DNA of 64,000 nt from Strigamia acuminata (lineage: Eukaryota; Arthropoda; Chilopoda; Geophilomorpha; Linotaeniidae): assembly GCA_949358305.1 (NCBI GenBank), contig OX442319.1, positions 5,084,001-5,148,000 on the forward strand, written 5' to 3'. The first letter of the stretch is position 1; every line of letters starts with the position of its first letter. A program made the position numbers and the translations under genes. Below the pieces are notes generated by a model that was given only the letters and a program-made list of their open reading frames with translations, did no database searches and was not told the DNA's origin. Of this stretch, positions 35,398-46,803 are shown piece by piece.

Positions 35398-35555
35398 CAG
35401 GGCCGTCTTTACACTTCTCAGCGCCCTGGGCTTATAAAACTCAGGCGTTCCTTGCCCAGCACTTTTCTGTGCCCAGCGAGCCCCTTGCCCGGCGCCCCCT
35501 GTGCCCGGCGCCCCTGGGCTGCAGCCCAGTTAGCCCAATGGTAAAGGTGGGCCTG
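35398..35555. mobile_element. 158-bp hAT-type MITE with 8-bp target duplication
   Basis: It begins CAGGGCCGTCTTTACAC and ends GGTAAAGGTGGGCCTG. Perfect duplications TGTAGAGC lie at 35390-35397 and 35556-35563. Its ends resemble those of the larger element at 61132-61801 (TCAGC(G/A)CCCTGGG; CCCAGTTAGCCCAATGGTA). Confidence 0.93.
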
Positions 35556-36831
35556 TGTAGAGCGCGTTTCCAAATCCAGACAGATCTAATGCAACGTCAA
35601 AAAATCCAAAAAATGTGCGATAACGCCCCATATAGGCAGTCGAAATCTCGAGGACCTTTACATAAATTAATAGTATTTTCTCTAGTCTCTAATGTAAAGT
35701 TTCTTTGAGTTGATCCATTTTTTTCTATCTTTGGAAACAATTTATACAAGAAAGCTTGATTGGAAATTTTCTTTCAATGTCAAATCAATATTATTTTGAT
35801 CCGTTCACAGGGCCCCTAAAAGACATTGGATCCAACTGTGAATCAAATTTTGTAAAAATAAATAAGAAAAATAAGTATTCGAAAAATCTTTTGAATCTTT
35901 TCGATATGGTACAAATAACCACTTCCCTTATAATTCTTTTGTTAAGGACACTTTTAAAACGTCACTCAAGTCGAGGAAAGCAGAAATGCCATGTCACAAT
36001 TTATATGCTCACTCAAATTACAAATAAAGCCTTGCAGTACCACTATTTATCAAACAACATAGTAATGGTACAGAGTATTTGGTAAATACCACATTCATAC
36101 ATTGGAATGTGGTTTTACAATACCAAAGAGGGAAAACAAAAAGAATAACTCCCAAAATTTCAAAATGGAGAACGAGCAGAAAAAAAATGTTTAAATATGG
36201 AAATTTGGAACTTGCTACCAAAAACAATAGACGACGAAATTTTGGACAGCAAGATTAAAAATTCAAAATGCATTTTTTGAACAGTCACGCACAATTCTAG
36301 TAGAAACCACACTCATTTTACGAATGCGGTATTACAATACAAGATGGGCGCCATTTTTAACTGAAACAAAGACAACATTCTGACCGTTGATACGACTCGA
36401 AAAAGTTCAATAAAATGAATACAACTGCTAAAGATCCTTTGCTAGATTACATGGGAGAAACCGACAGTAAAATTTGGCAGAGAAAAGTTAAATCGTGCTT
36501 CCGAGAGAGAGAGAGAGAGAGAAATGTGCGAGTACGACGCAGAGAATCAAAGCCAGCAAGTTGCAGTTAGTTCGCCGATAGAGGGTCAAGTCAAGGACGA
36601 AAAATGGAGATATCACCGCGCATGCGAAGTAATTGGCAAAAAATGCTGCCCCAGAAATTATGATTTTCACAAATAAAAACAAATTGTAAAACCGCTAAAT
36701 ATTTACAATAAAATTTTACATAATTTTATTGCTTTATTTGATCGATTTTATACGTCCAAAATATATAGAAAATTTACCGTAAGTCCGTTTTAATCTCAGA
36801 TCTCTTGATCCGAGTTGACTTACACATGTTA

Positions 36832-36839
36832 TGACGTCA
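36832..36839. promoter_or_regulatory. CRE palindrome TGACGTCA upstream of FBXO7
   Basis: An exact match 161 bases before the FBXO7 ATG. A second partial site TTACGTCACTACGTAA follows at about 36875-36890. Confidence 0.5.
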
Positions 36840-37000
36840 GAAATAACCAGTTTACACTACATTTGAGTACATGTTATTACGTCACTACGTAAGGATTTAA
36901 GTTCGTTACTCGAACAACATGGAAACCTGTTTGGATCAGTTTGAGGTTTCGCGAAGGAGATAAGGCAGGAGGCTATGTATATCAACTTCGAGTGTCTACA

Positions 37001-40000
37001 ATGAGATTTCGAATAAAATTACCAAACTGCACAACATGTGTGGTGGTAAACGTGGAGGAAACCGACAACCTGACGCTGGGGTCTCTAAAAAGCGCTACTG
37101 TCGACGCTCTTAAAAACCTTGGCATCGTAGGGTAGGCCATTTAAAAATGAACATTTTGGTCGCAATTTTCGATTAATTCACCTCAACTTTTATTTCTAAC
37201 GTTTCAGAACCCAATTCGAACTGAGTCTGAACGGCCAGGAACCAATTCTAGGCGAGGAATTAACGTTAAATGAGCTGGGACTGGTATCAGGTGACATTTT
37301 GCGAATTTTGACACCTACGCCAATACAAGATCACAGCAATCAGGTAGAAATGAAGTTGTTTGGTGGGATTTGTGGATTAATTTTGGTTTTTGTTGTTGTA
37401 GTTTGGTCAGTCGTCGTTTCATGTTGATGATGCAGTTGAGGTGGAGAGAGCGCCGTCTCCGGTGGCTTCTTCTTCTGGTTTGTCTTGTGAGGTGTCGGCT
37501 GATACGGAGACGTCGATGGCCGTGGACGGGGAGCAGCCTGTGGATAAAATTATAGTTAATAGGTAGTTTGGATTGGACGGGTTGATTGGGCTATTGAATG
37601 AAATGTTGAGAATTTTTGGGATGTTTTTGTTTGTTTTGATGAATTTTGTGGATAGTGGAGGAGTTTTTGATAAATTTTAAGATAATTTTGTGGATAGTGG
37701 AGGAGTTTTTGATAAAATTTAAGATAATTTTGTGGAGATTTGAGAAGAGTTGAGAAAATTTGATGAAATTTGATGAAATTTGAGGCATACTGAGAAAATT
37801 TGATGAGATTTGAGACGGCGAAAAAATCTGAGAAAATTTGAGAAAATTTGAGACAATCTGAGAAAACTTGAGAAAATTTTGTGGAAATTTTGAGAAAATT
37901 TTGTGGAAATTTTGAGAAATTTTTGTGGAAATTTTGATTAATTTTAAGGAAATTTTGATTAATTTTGAGGAAGTTTTGATTAATTTTGAGGAAATTTTGA
38001 TCATAGTTAATCTAGATTGTTTGAGGAAAATTTTTATAAATTTTGAGAGGAATTTTTGATCAATTTTGAGAGGAAATTTTGATCAATTTTGAGGGAAAAT
38101 TTTGATCAATTTTGAAAGAAAATATTTAATCAATTTTGAGAGGAAATTTTGATTAATTTTGAGTGAAAATTTTGATCAATTTTAATCAATTTTGAGAAAA
38201 TCTGAGAAATTTTGAGCAAATTTTCAGAAATTTACATAAAATCTGAGAAATTTTGAGCAAATTTTCAGAAATTTATACAAAATCTGAGAAATTTTGAGAT
38301 AACATTGAAGTAATATTCCATTTATATTCAGATGCCTTAATGAACCCATTTTATGTCGCGAATCTACACCGTATTCGGTACCTGAGGTACTCAAACAGTG
38401 CTATCAGTCATCCGCAGTCGAAACCGTTTACGATGCACTTGTCGTCGCCCTGCACGTCATGATGTTGGAAGCGGGATTTTTCCCCTCCGTAACTATCCAC
38501 ACACAAACACACAACACTCGACCATAACTCTTTATTTTTTTCAACAACAGATGGTACGAGATGATGGCAATCGAGTTCCAGCGTCGACAAAACTAGGCCA
38601 TGTTTACCGCATTCCTTACTGCCACACCTCGTGTCCAAACTCCACCGCTGTCCTTACTTGTGTTGTAATGGGTCCAATATTATCTGTAAATGGTAATTAC
38701 GCGATCATTTCCATCTCGACGGATAAATATGTCAAAATTCCATGTATTTTATTCGTTTTTAGGAAGTTGTGCCAGTGTAAATTTTCATTATACTCTTAAA
38801 CCATGTCATTTTGTACGAAACGATTATTTCAATGCTAGTGGTAAGAATTGTATTTGTTTGGGGTTTATTTAATTAATGGTTGATGGTGTTTTTGTTTGTT
38901 GTTACAGCCGTTCACAGCGTGTACCAAAATATGTCCAAACTTTCTCATCAGTTTAAAGATACTGTCGTCTACCCTTTGTTGACAGCAATGCAAGAAGGTA
39001 ACGGCGGGTGTGTTGAAATTGGTTTGGCAAATGCCGAACTTGGCAATAAATTAAATATTGTAAAGCTCCGAATTGTGGCTTGGTGTGTGTAGTGACGTGT
39101 GCCCATTTAGCGGCGAGGATTGGCTGCAGTTTATGTATTAAACGCAGGGTTCAGTTAAGCATTATTGGTTCTTCGCTTGACTTATTATAGTTGATGTTAC
39201 AAACGTAGCCTAGAAGTCTGAAAATGGCAAATATTTCTGACTAGAGTGCATGAAAAGTAGTTTTGTGCATAAAATTTAGGTTTGGTGCATAAAATTCCAG
39301 TTTTGTGCATAAAATTCCAGTTTTGTGCACAAAATTCCAGTTTTGTGCACAAAATTCAAGTTTTGTGCACAAAATTCAAGTTTTGTGCATAAAATTCCAG
39401 TTTTCTGCATAAAATTTAATTTTGTGCATAAAATTTTAGTTTTGTGCATAAAATTCCAGTTTTGTGCTTAAAATTCCAGTTTTGTGCACAAAATTCCAGT
39501 TTTGTGCACAAAATTCAAGTTTTGTGCACAAAATTCAAGTTTTGTGCATAAAATTCCAGTTTTCTGCATAAAATTTAATTTTGTGCATACAATTTTAGTT
39601 TTGTGCATAAAATTCCAGTTTTGTGCTTAAAATTCCAGTTTTGTGCATAAAATTCCATTTCGACCTGAAATGACATAAAAAAAATGGTTTGCTTTTAATT
39701 AATAAAATTAAACACCGGACTCAAATAATTGCCTCGGTCCAAATAGACGCTTGGAGAAGAGGTTGAATCTCAAACAAATGCGTTTATTCGGAGCTTTACA
39801 GTATTATTAGTTCGTATTGCTTTTCCAATTTGAATTCATCCATTGATTATTTTATTTACTCGGATTCAACGGTTAAACCAATTTTTCTTACAGAAGAGGG
39901 AATACCCTTCAGTTGCGGAATGATGAGTTTAGCCACCGAGATCAAGGTAAACAAAACCAAAAAAAAAAAATATTTTTAATGAAATTTCAATACTAATAAA

Positions 40001-40291
40001 AATTGTATTTTTGTTTTCTAAATTTTAGTTGCTCATTTTGAGTTATTTGAACGTGCGAAGTTTACTACACATGTCAGAAGTTTGCCGGGAATTCCGCACG
40101 CTCGCTGACGAATCGGCACTTTGGAAACGCCTCTGCTTTATTGATTTTCCAGCCAGTACGTATCCCAAAAATTAATTTATTTATTTATTTATTTTTACAA
40201 AAAAAAAATATTTTTTCGTTTATTTACACAGATATGTCACAGAGCTTTATAACCGAGACCTCTATAAGCTGGAAACACGTAAAATTATTGT

Positions 40292-40326
<35 letters not shown>

Positions 40327-41026
40327 TTGTTTATTTTTAGAAATATCGGATTCTGTATAAGAGTAGGAAATCCAATCCCAAGCACGTATGCAGTGTTTTT
40401 CCTTACCCGCCCCCCGCTTATCATATCCCGCCATTCCAAGGACTCTTTCCGCCGCGCGCTGGTTTTGGACCCCCTCTCATGCCTCCTGGCATTTTGGGAG
40501 GCGACTACGATCGAATTCCTTCATTTACAGGTGATACGAAATGGATTACGATTTTTTTACCCCTCAAAATTAACGGTATGTTCTTTTCTGACAGATCTCA
40601 GAAATTTATTTTTTTCCATTTTAGACATTGACAACTATTTTTGCTTGCGTTTTGTCGCCTTTTTAATCAATTTTGCTCTCTCTTCTTTGATTTGTAGTCA
40701 TTTCTTTTTTCTTTTTTCAGTGTTGTACTCTTTTAATTAAATAATCGTGTGAATTTACACATTTCGGCATGTTCGGCATGTTTTTGCGAATTTCTATAGC
40801 GTTGGAATTAACATTAATTAATGTATTTTAGTGTAAATAAAATGTATTTTAATTAATTTTGATTTTTAATTTTGTTTTAATTTCGTTTGTAGTTGTCGTC
40901 CCAGAGCGTGGACCGATGATGCCACCACCGGGTCCACGATTGTTCCATCCAGGACTTCCGCCTCCATTTCCCCCGACCCCTAGCATGCCTCTTTCGCATT
41001 GGCCTCGTTATCTATGGTTCCATTGA
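37001..41026 (+). CDS. FBXO7: F-box only protein 7
   Basis: Twelve exons join to 481 residues: 37001-37131, 37208-37343, 37402-37562, 38332-38488, 38551-38692, 38763-38840, 38908-38997, 39894-39946, 40029-40155, 40232-40278, 40341-40530 and 40893-41026. An N-terminal ubiquitin-like domain (1-78) is followed by an acidic linker. The FP domain shared with PI31 comes next (about 145-300; ALVVALHVMMLEAGFFPS, YRIPYCHTSC, VVYPLL). An F-box follows (about 312-360; ATEIKLLILSYLNVRSLLHM, WKRLCFIDFP), then a proline-rich tail (FPYPPP, PPGPRLFHPGLPPPFPP). FBXO7 is a substrate receptor of SCF ligases and binds PI31 and the proteasome; in mammals it also acts in mitophagy. The upstream in-frame TTG context is not a start; ATG 37001 fits the domain edge. 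A long 3' UTR reaches AATAAA at about 42624. Introns 3 and 7 hold minisatellites. Confidence 0.95.
37590..38310. repeat. A/T-tract minisatellite in FBXO7 intron 3
   Basis: Imperfect 19-22 bp units, such as TTTTGAGGAAATTTTGATTAA and TTTGAGAAAATTTGATGA, fill most of the intron. The homologous intron of the second copy has the same repeats in a different arrangement. Confidence 0.85.
39245..39665. repeat. 20-bp minisatellite (TTTTGTGCATAAAATTCCAG) in FBXO7 intron 7
   Basis: About 21 tandem units include CACAAAATTC and CATAAAATTT variants, with a higher-order repeat of roughly 180 bp (39325-39440 recurs at 39490-39590). The second FBXO7 copy has the same array with different variants. Confidence 0.95.
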
Positions 41027-42761
41027 AGAAGTATTCGGTTCTATACACACAAAAAAAAAAGAAATGCACAAAACAAATTATAATTGTGGTCTGCGCGAAG
41101 CTGCGATTCGTCATTCTCTGTTTAAATTTGGATGTTTCCCCACCGTTACTACAAATATCTCGGTTGTGTGGTTGGTGGAGTGGTTGCTGTCAAGTTTGGC
41201 TCGTTGGTTATGTCAAAATTGTTCTCAAATCGGGCCCGAGTACCCCTAGGGCTTCGCTATTTCTACTTATAATAATAATATTCCTCGGAACTTTTCTAGA
41301 AATTGCCTGTTTGTATTTTTTCACCGTTTTTTCGAATATTCAACTTTATACTCGATATGCTCACGTGAACATTTGCCTGTTGTCGGAATTGAGAAAAAAA
41401 AATCAGATTCTGAAAACGGTGTACTGCGTTATACAGTAGCTTCTTGGGTTGTGGGGAAACACGTGTGTTTTTTCGAATTTGTGCAAGTATTTTATTATTA
41501 ATTAATTATATCTCTTTTCGCATTGCGTATTTTTCGGGGTCGTCAATTCTAGAGAGTATTATAACGTTACGTCAAATCGTATAAATGTTTTCGAGTCTTG
41601 GAAAAAAAATTTTTGGATTTTTGTAGTGATTTTTATTGGTGGATTTATCATTTTATGTACGAGTTATTGTCGAGTTATTTTTTGTTTTTCTTTTTTGGGG
41701 TTTTTGAGTAGGCTTATTTGTTTAGGCCTATTTGTGTCTCGGTCGTTTACGCGGCGTGTCGATTTTTGGGTTTTTTCGTTTTAGTTTTTGATTTGTGGAT
41801 GAGAAATGATATTTTTTATTTTGTATAATATATTATTGATGAAAATTGTATTTTTTCTTTATTTTTTTTATTATTTTGTGTGGAATTTTTGAAATTATGC
41901 AGTTTACGGCTATTGTGGTATACGGCCATAGTTCGGTGTTAAATCGTTGGTTCATATAAATGTTTGTCAGTCGTGTGTGCTTCGGACTGCACAAATTTAA
42001 GATGAGAAAAATATTACAAATTTATTGGATGTAATTTTTAACAAAAACAAAAAACAAAAAAAAAACCCAGAGGCTACTGTAATGCATTATTTTTTTTCCA
42101 GGGTAGTTTGAAAACTGGCCATCTTAAAACACACAAAATATTGCACTTGGTGCTAGATTTTTGCTGCTCAAAATAGTTGCCGTGTAAAATAAATTATTCT
42201 AAATTATAATTTTTCCTTTTTTCTTTTTTTTTAAATTTTTTTTTCTTTTATTATTATTATTTTTTTAGGAGAAATATAAATAGAACTCAGGAAGATTTTT
42301 AAAAAATCTATAAAAAAAAAAGAATAATAATTAATAATAATAGCTTTTTTCCTTTGTAAATAATTTTTAAAAAATAGCAATTTTTTAATACTGTGTATAC
42401 ATATTTAATTATATAATAACTATGATTGATGAAACAAAGTGCATGGTTCAAACGACAAATGCAATTTAAAAGCAATACAAGATTTCATGGACTTTTTTTC
42501 CCTTATTTTCTTATTTTTTATTTTTTTTTCGGTTTATAAAATTTGAAGAAGATAAAAAAAAGGTTGAAAATTCATTTCCTTTTTTCTGCTAGTGTGATTT
42601 GTTGTAATTCGTGTGTGAGTTTAAATAAATGACTTTTTTGGGGTATTTGTCTCGAAATATGTTACGCACTAAACTCACCAGTTGGCGCTGAACCGGTGGC
42701 AAAAATCCTATTCCTAGATGGCGGACGATTCAATCAGTCTAGTGAGTCAATCAGTCTAGTT
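41027..42761 (+). other. FBXO7 3' UTR and duplicated PORCN-type promoter
   Basis: 41027 to about 42630 is the FBXO7 3' UTR; I see no coding exon in it. From about 42660 (GTTACGCACTAAACTCACCA) the sequence matches the PORCN upstream region at 46613 onward, including a GATGGCGGAC box at 42717-42726. It therefore probably acts as the promoter of the second FBXO7 copy. Confidence 0.65.
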
Positions 42762-45700
42762 ATGTCTTGTGAGTTGTCGGCTGATACGGAGACGTCGATG
42801 GCCGTGGACGGGGAGCAGCCTGTGGATAAAATTATAGTTAATAGGTAGTTTGGATTGGACGGGTTGATTGAGATAGTGAATGAAATTTTGAGAAAGTTTG
42901 GGATGTTTTTGTTTGTTTTGATTAATTTTGAGGGTATGGGAGTAGTTTTTGATAAATTTTAAGATAATTTTGTGGAGATTTGAGAAGAGTTGAGAAAATT
43001 TGATAAAATTTAATGAAATTTGAGACACTGAGAAAATTTGATGAAATTCGAGACCCTGAAAAAATTTGAGAAAATCTGAAAGAAGCTGAGAAAATTTGAG
43101 ACAATCTGAGAAAATTTGAGAAATCCTAATAAAATTTGAGAAATTCTAATAAAATTAGAGAAATCCTGATAAAATTTGAATAATTCTGATAAATTTGAGA
43201 AAATTTTGATCAATTTTGAGGAAATTTTGATCAATTTCAAGGAAATTTTGATCAATTTCAAGGAAATTTTAATCAATTTCATGGAAATTTTGATCAATTT
43301 CGAGGAAATTTTGAGGAAATTTTGATTAATTTTGAGAAATTTTTGATCAATTTTGAGAGAAAATTTTGATCAATTTAGAGAGGAAATTTTGATCAATTTT
43401 TAGGAAAACTTTGATCAATTTTGAGGAAAATTTTGATCAAATTTGAAGAAAATTTTGATCAAATTTGAAGAAAATTTTGATCAAATTTGAAGAAAATTTT
43501 GATCAAATTTGAAGAAAATTTTGATCAAATTTGAAGAAAATTTTGATCAAATTTGAAGAAAATTTTGATCAAATTTGAAGAAAATTTTGATCAAATTTGA
43601 AGAAAATTTTGATCAAATTTGAAGAAAATTTTGATCAAATTTGAAGAAAATTTTGATCAAATTTGAAGAAAATTTTGATCAAATTTGAAGAAAATTTTGA
43701 TCAAATTTGAAGAAAATTTTGATCAAATTTGAACAAAAATTTGATCAAATTTGAACAAAATTTTGATCAAATTTGAAGAAAATTTTGATCAAATTTGAAC
43801 AAAATTTTGATCAAATTTGAAGAAAATCTGATAAATTTTCAGATAACATTGAAGTAATATTTTATTTATATTCAGATGCCTTAATGAACCCATTTTATGT
43901 CGCGAATCTACACCGTATTCGGTACCTGAGGTACTCAAACAGTGCTATCAGTCATCCGCAGTCGAAACCGTTTACGATGCACTTGTCGTCGCCCTGCACG
44001 TCATGATGTTGGAAGCGGGATTTTTCCCCTCCGTAACTATCCACACACAAACACACCACACTCGACCATAACTCTTCTTTTTTTCCCAACAACAGATGGT
44101 ACGAGATGATGGCAATCGAGTTCCAGCGTCGACAAAACTAGGCCATGTTTACCGCATTCCTTACTGCCACACCTCGTGTCCAAACTCCACCGCTGTCCTT
44201 ACTTGTGTTGTAATGGGTCCAATATTATCTGTAAATGGTAATTACGCGATCATTTCCATCTGGACGGACAAATATGTCAAAATTCCATCTATTTTATTCG
44301 TTTTTAGGAAGTTGTGCCAGTGTAAATTTTCATTATGCTCTTAAACCATGTCATTTTGTACGAAACGATTATTTCAATGCTAGTGGTAAGAATTATATTT
44401 TAATACGGTTCATTTAATCAATGGGTAATGATGTTTTTGTTTGTTGTTACAGCCGTTCACAGCGTGTACCAAAATATGTCCAAACTTTCTCATCAGTTTA
44501 AAGATACTGTCGTCTACCCTTTGTTGACAGCAATGCAAGAAGGTAACGGCGCGTGTGTTGAAATTGGTTTGGCAATAACTGAAATATCGTATAGCTCCGA
44601 ATTGTGGTTTGGTGCGTGTAGTGACGTGTGTCCATTTAGCAGCGAAGATTGGCTGCAGTTTATGTATTAAACGCCGGGTTCAGTTAAGCATTATTGGTTC
44701 TACGCTTGACTTATTGTAGTTGATGTTACAAACGTAGCCTACAAGTCTGAAAACGTCAAATATTTCTGACTAGAGTGCATGAAAAGTTGTTTTGTGCATA
44801 AAATTCCGGTTTTGTGCATACAATTCCGGTTTTCTGCATAAAATTCCGGTTTTGTGCATAAAATTCCCGTTTTGTGCATAAAATTCCCGTTTTGTGCATA
44901 TAATTCCCGTTTTGTGCAAAAATTCCGGTTTTGTGCATAAAATTCCGGTTTTGTGCATAAAATTCCGGTTTTGTGCATAAATTTCCGGTTTTGTGCATAA
45001 ATTTCCGGTTTTGTGCATAAATATTTCGATTTTGTGCATAAAATTCCAGTTTTGTGCATAAACTTCCAGTTTTGTGCATAAAATTCCAGTTTTGCGCATA
45101 AAATTCCAGTTTTGCGCATAAAATTCCAGTTTTGTGCATAAAATTCTATTTCGACCTGAAATGCCAAAAAAGATTGGTTTGTTTTTAATTAATCAAATTA
45201 AACACCGGACTCAAATAATTGTCTCGGTCCAAATAGACGCTTGGAGAGGAGGGTGAGTCTCAAACAAATGCGTTTATTCGGAGCTTTACTGTATTATTGG
45301 TTCGTATTGCTCGGTGTTCTGTCGAATTTTGCCTTTCCAATTTGAATTCATCCATTGCTTGATTATTTTATTTACTCGGAATCGACGGTTAAACCAATTT
45401 TTCTTACAGAAGAAGGAATACCCTTCAGTTGCGGAGTGATGAGTTTAGCCACCGAGATCAAGGTAAACAAAAGCAAAAAAAAATATTTTTAATGAAATTT
45501 CAATACTAATAAAAATTCTATTTTTGTTTTCTAAATTTTAGTTGCTCATTTTGAGTTATTTGAACGTGCGAAGTTTACTACACATGTCAGAAGTTTGCCG
45601 GGAATTCCGCACGATCGCTGACGAATCGGCACTTTGGAAACGCCTCTGCTTTATTGATTTTCCTTCCAGTACGTATTCCAAAAATTAATTCATTAATTTA

Positions 45701-46076
45701 TTTATTTTTACAAAAAAAAAATATTCTCTCGTTTATTTGCACAGATATGTCACAGAACTTTATAACCGAGACCTCTATAAGCTGGAAACACGTAAAATTA
45801 ATTAATTTAATCGTTCGTACTTCGTACTCACATTTTTTTAACGAAATTGTTTATTTTTAGAAATATCGGATTCTATATAAGAGGAAATCCAATACCAAGC
45901 ACGTACCGGTATGCAGTGTTTTTCCTTACCCGCCCCCGCCATTCCCGCCATTCCAAGGGCTCTTTCCGCCACGTGCTGGTCGTGGACCTCCTCTCTTGCC
46001 TCCTGGAATTTTAGGAGGCGACCACGATAGATTTCCTTCATTATTTCCAGGGCAGTTTGAAAACTGGCCATCTTAA
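42762..46076 (+). CDS. Second FBXO7 copy lacking the ubiquitin-like domain, fully open
   Basis: Nine exons join without any stop or frameshift to 330 residues: 42762-42844, 43876-44032, 44096-44237, 44308-44385, 44453-44542, 45410-45462, 45542-45668, 45745-45791 and 45861-46076. All splice sites match those of FBXO7 exons 3-11. The start ATG replaces a TTG of FBXO7 exon 3 at the duplication junction, so the protein begins MSCELSADTETSMAVDGEQP. It keeps the FP domain and F-box but has no ubiquitin-like domain. The last exon ends differently: a ~1.57-kb deletion relative to copy 1 joins ...GGDHDRFPSL directly to FPGQFENWPS and a stop. It could be a working SCF adaptor with altered partners or a young pseudogene. 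The intact frame over nine exons favours function or very recent origin. Confidence 0.82.
42880..43830. repeat. Expanded 22-bp minisatellite in the first intron of the second FBXO7 copy
   Basis: After diverged units shared with FBXO7 intron 3, about 17 near-identical 22-bp units (AAATTTGAAG plus AAAATTTTGATC) run from 43437 to 43827. Copy 1 has no such block, so it expanded after the duplication. Confidence 0.95.
44775..45150. repeat. 20-bp minisatellite (TTTTGTGCATAAAATTCCGG) in the second FBXO7 copy
   Basis: About 19 units correspond to the array at 39245-39665, but most have CCGG or CCCG instead of CCAG. The variants have been homogenised separately since duplication. Confidence 0.95.
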
Positions 46077-46803
46077 AACACACAAAATATTGCACTTGGT
46101 GCTAGATTTTTGCTGCTCAAAATAGTTGCCGTGTAAAATAAATTATTCTAAATTATAATTTTTCCTTTTTTCTTTTTTTCTTTTCTTTTTTTTTTTCTTT
46201 TACTATTATTTTTTTAGGAGAAATATAAATAGAACTCAGGAAGATTTTTAAAAAATCTATAAAAAAAAAAGAATAATAATTAATAATAATAGCTTTTTTC
46301 CATTGTAAATAATTTTTAAAAAATAGCAATTTTTTAATACTGTGTATACATATTTAATTATATAATAACTATGATTGATGAAACAAAGTGCATGGTTCAA
46401 ACGACAAATGCAATTTAAAAGCAATACAAGATTTCATGGACTTTTTTTTCCCTTATTTTCTTATTTTTTATTTTTTTTTTCGGTTTATAAAATTTGAAGA
46501 AGATAAAAAAAAGGTTGAAAATTCATTTCCTTTTTTCTGCTAGTGTGATTTGTTGTAATTCGTGTGTGAGTTTAAATAAATGACTTTTTTGGGGTATTTG
46601 TCTCGAAATATGTTACGCACTAAACTCACCAGTTGGCGCTGAACCGGTGGCAAAAATTCTATGCCTTGATGGCGGACGTTTCAATCAATGTCTAGTTATG
46701 TCGCAGTCAACACCACAAAAAGAGAAGCCATATATACCATAACTTAAATGCTAAATGCAATTAGTTCTTAATTTATTTTATTTTATTTCCCTCGCAATAT
46801 AAT
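46077..46803 (+). other. 3' UTR of second FBXO7 copy, then PORCN promoter and leader
   Basis: From 46077 to about 46600 the sequence matches the FBXO7 3' UTR at 42104-42640, with AATAAA at about 46575. From about 46613 the PORCN promoter begins. A YY1-like GATGGCGGAC is at 46668-46677. Confidence 0.65.
46698..46742 (+). other. Upstream ORF in the PORCN leader
   Basis: A 14-codon frame (MSQSTPQKEKPYIP, stop) lies 61 bases before the PORCN ATG. Its start ATGTC is the same ATG that opens the second FBXO7 copy at 42762. Whether the leader is transcribed this far is inferred. Confidence 0.5.

Noticed and set aside
44739-45167. Minus-strand ORFs of LCTKPEFYAQNRNFMHKTGI type
   Set aside because: They translate the 20-bp array in the second FBXO7 copy.
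42762-46076. Dismissing the second FBXO7 copy as a plain pseudogene
   Set aside because: Nine exons keep frame, all splice sites are intact and a start codon is present, so a broken-gene label is not supported by the sequence.
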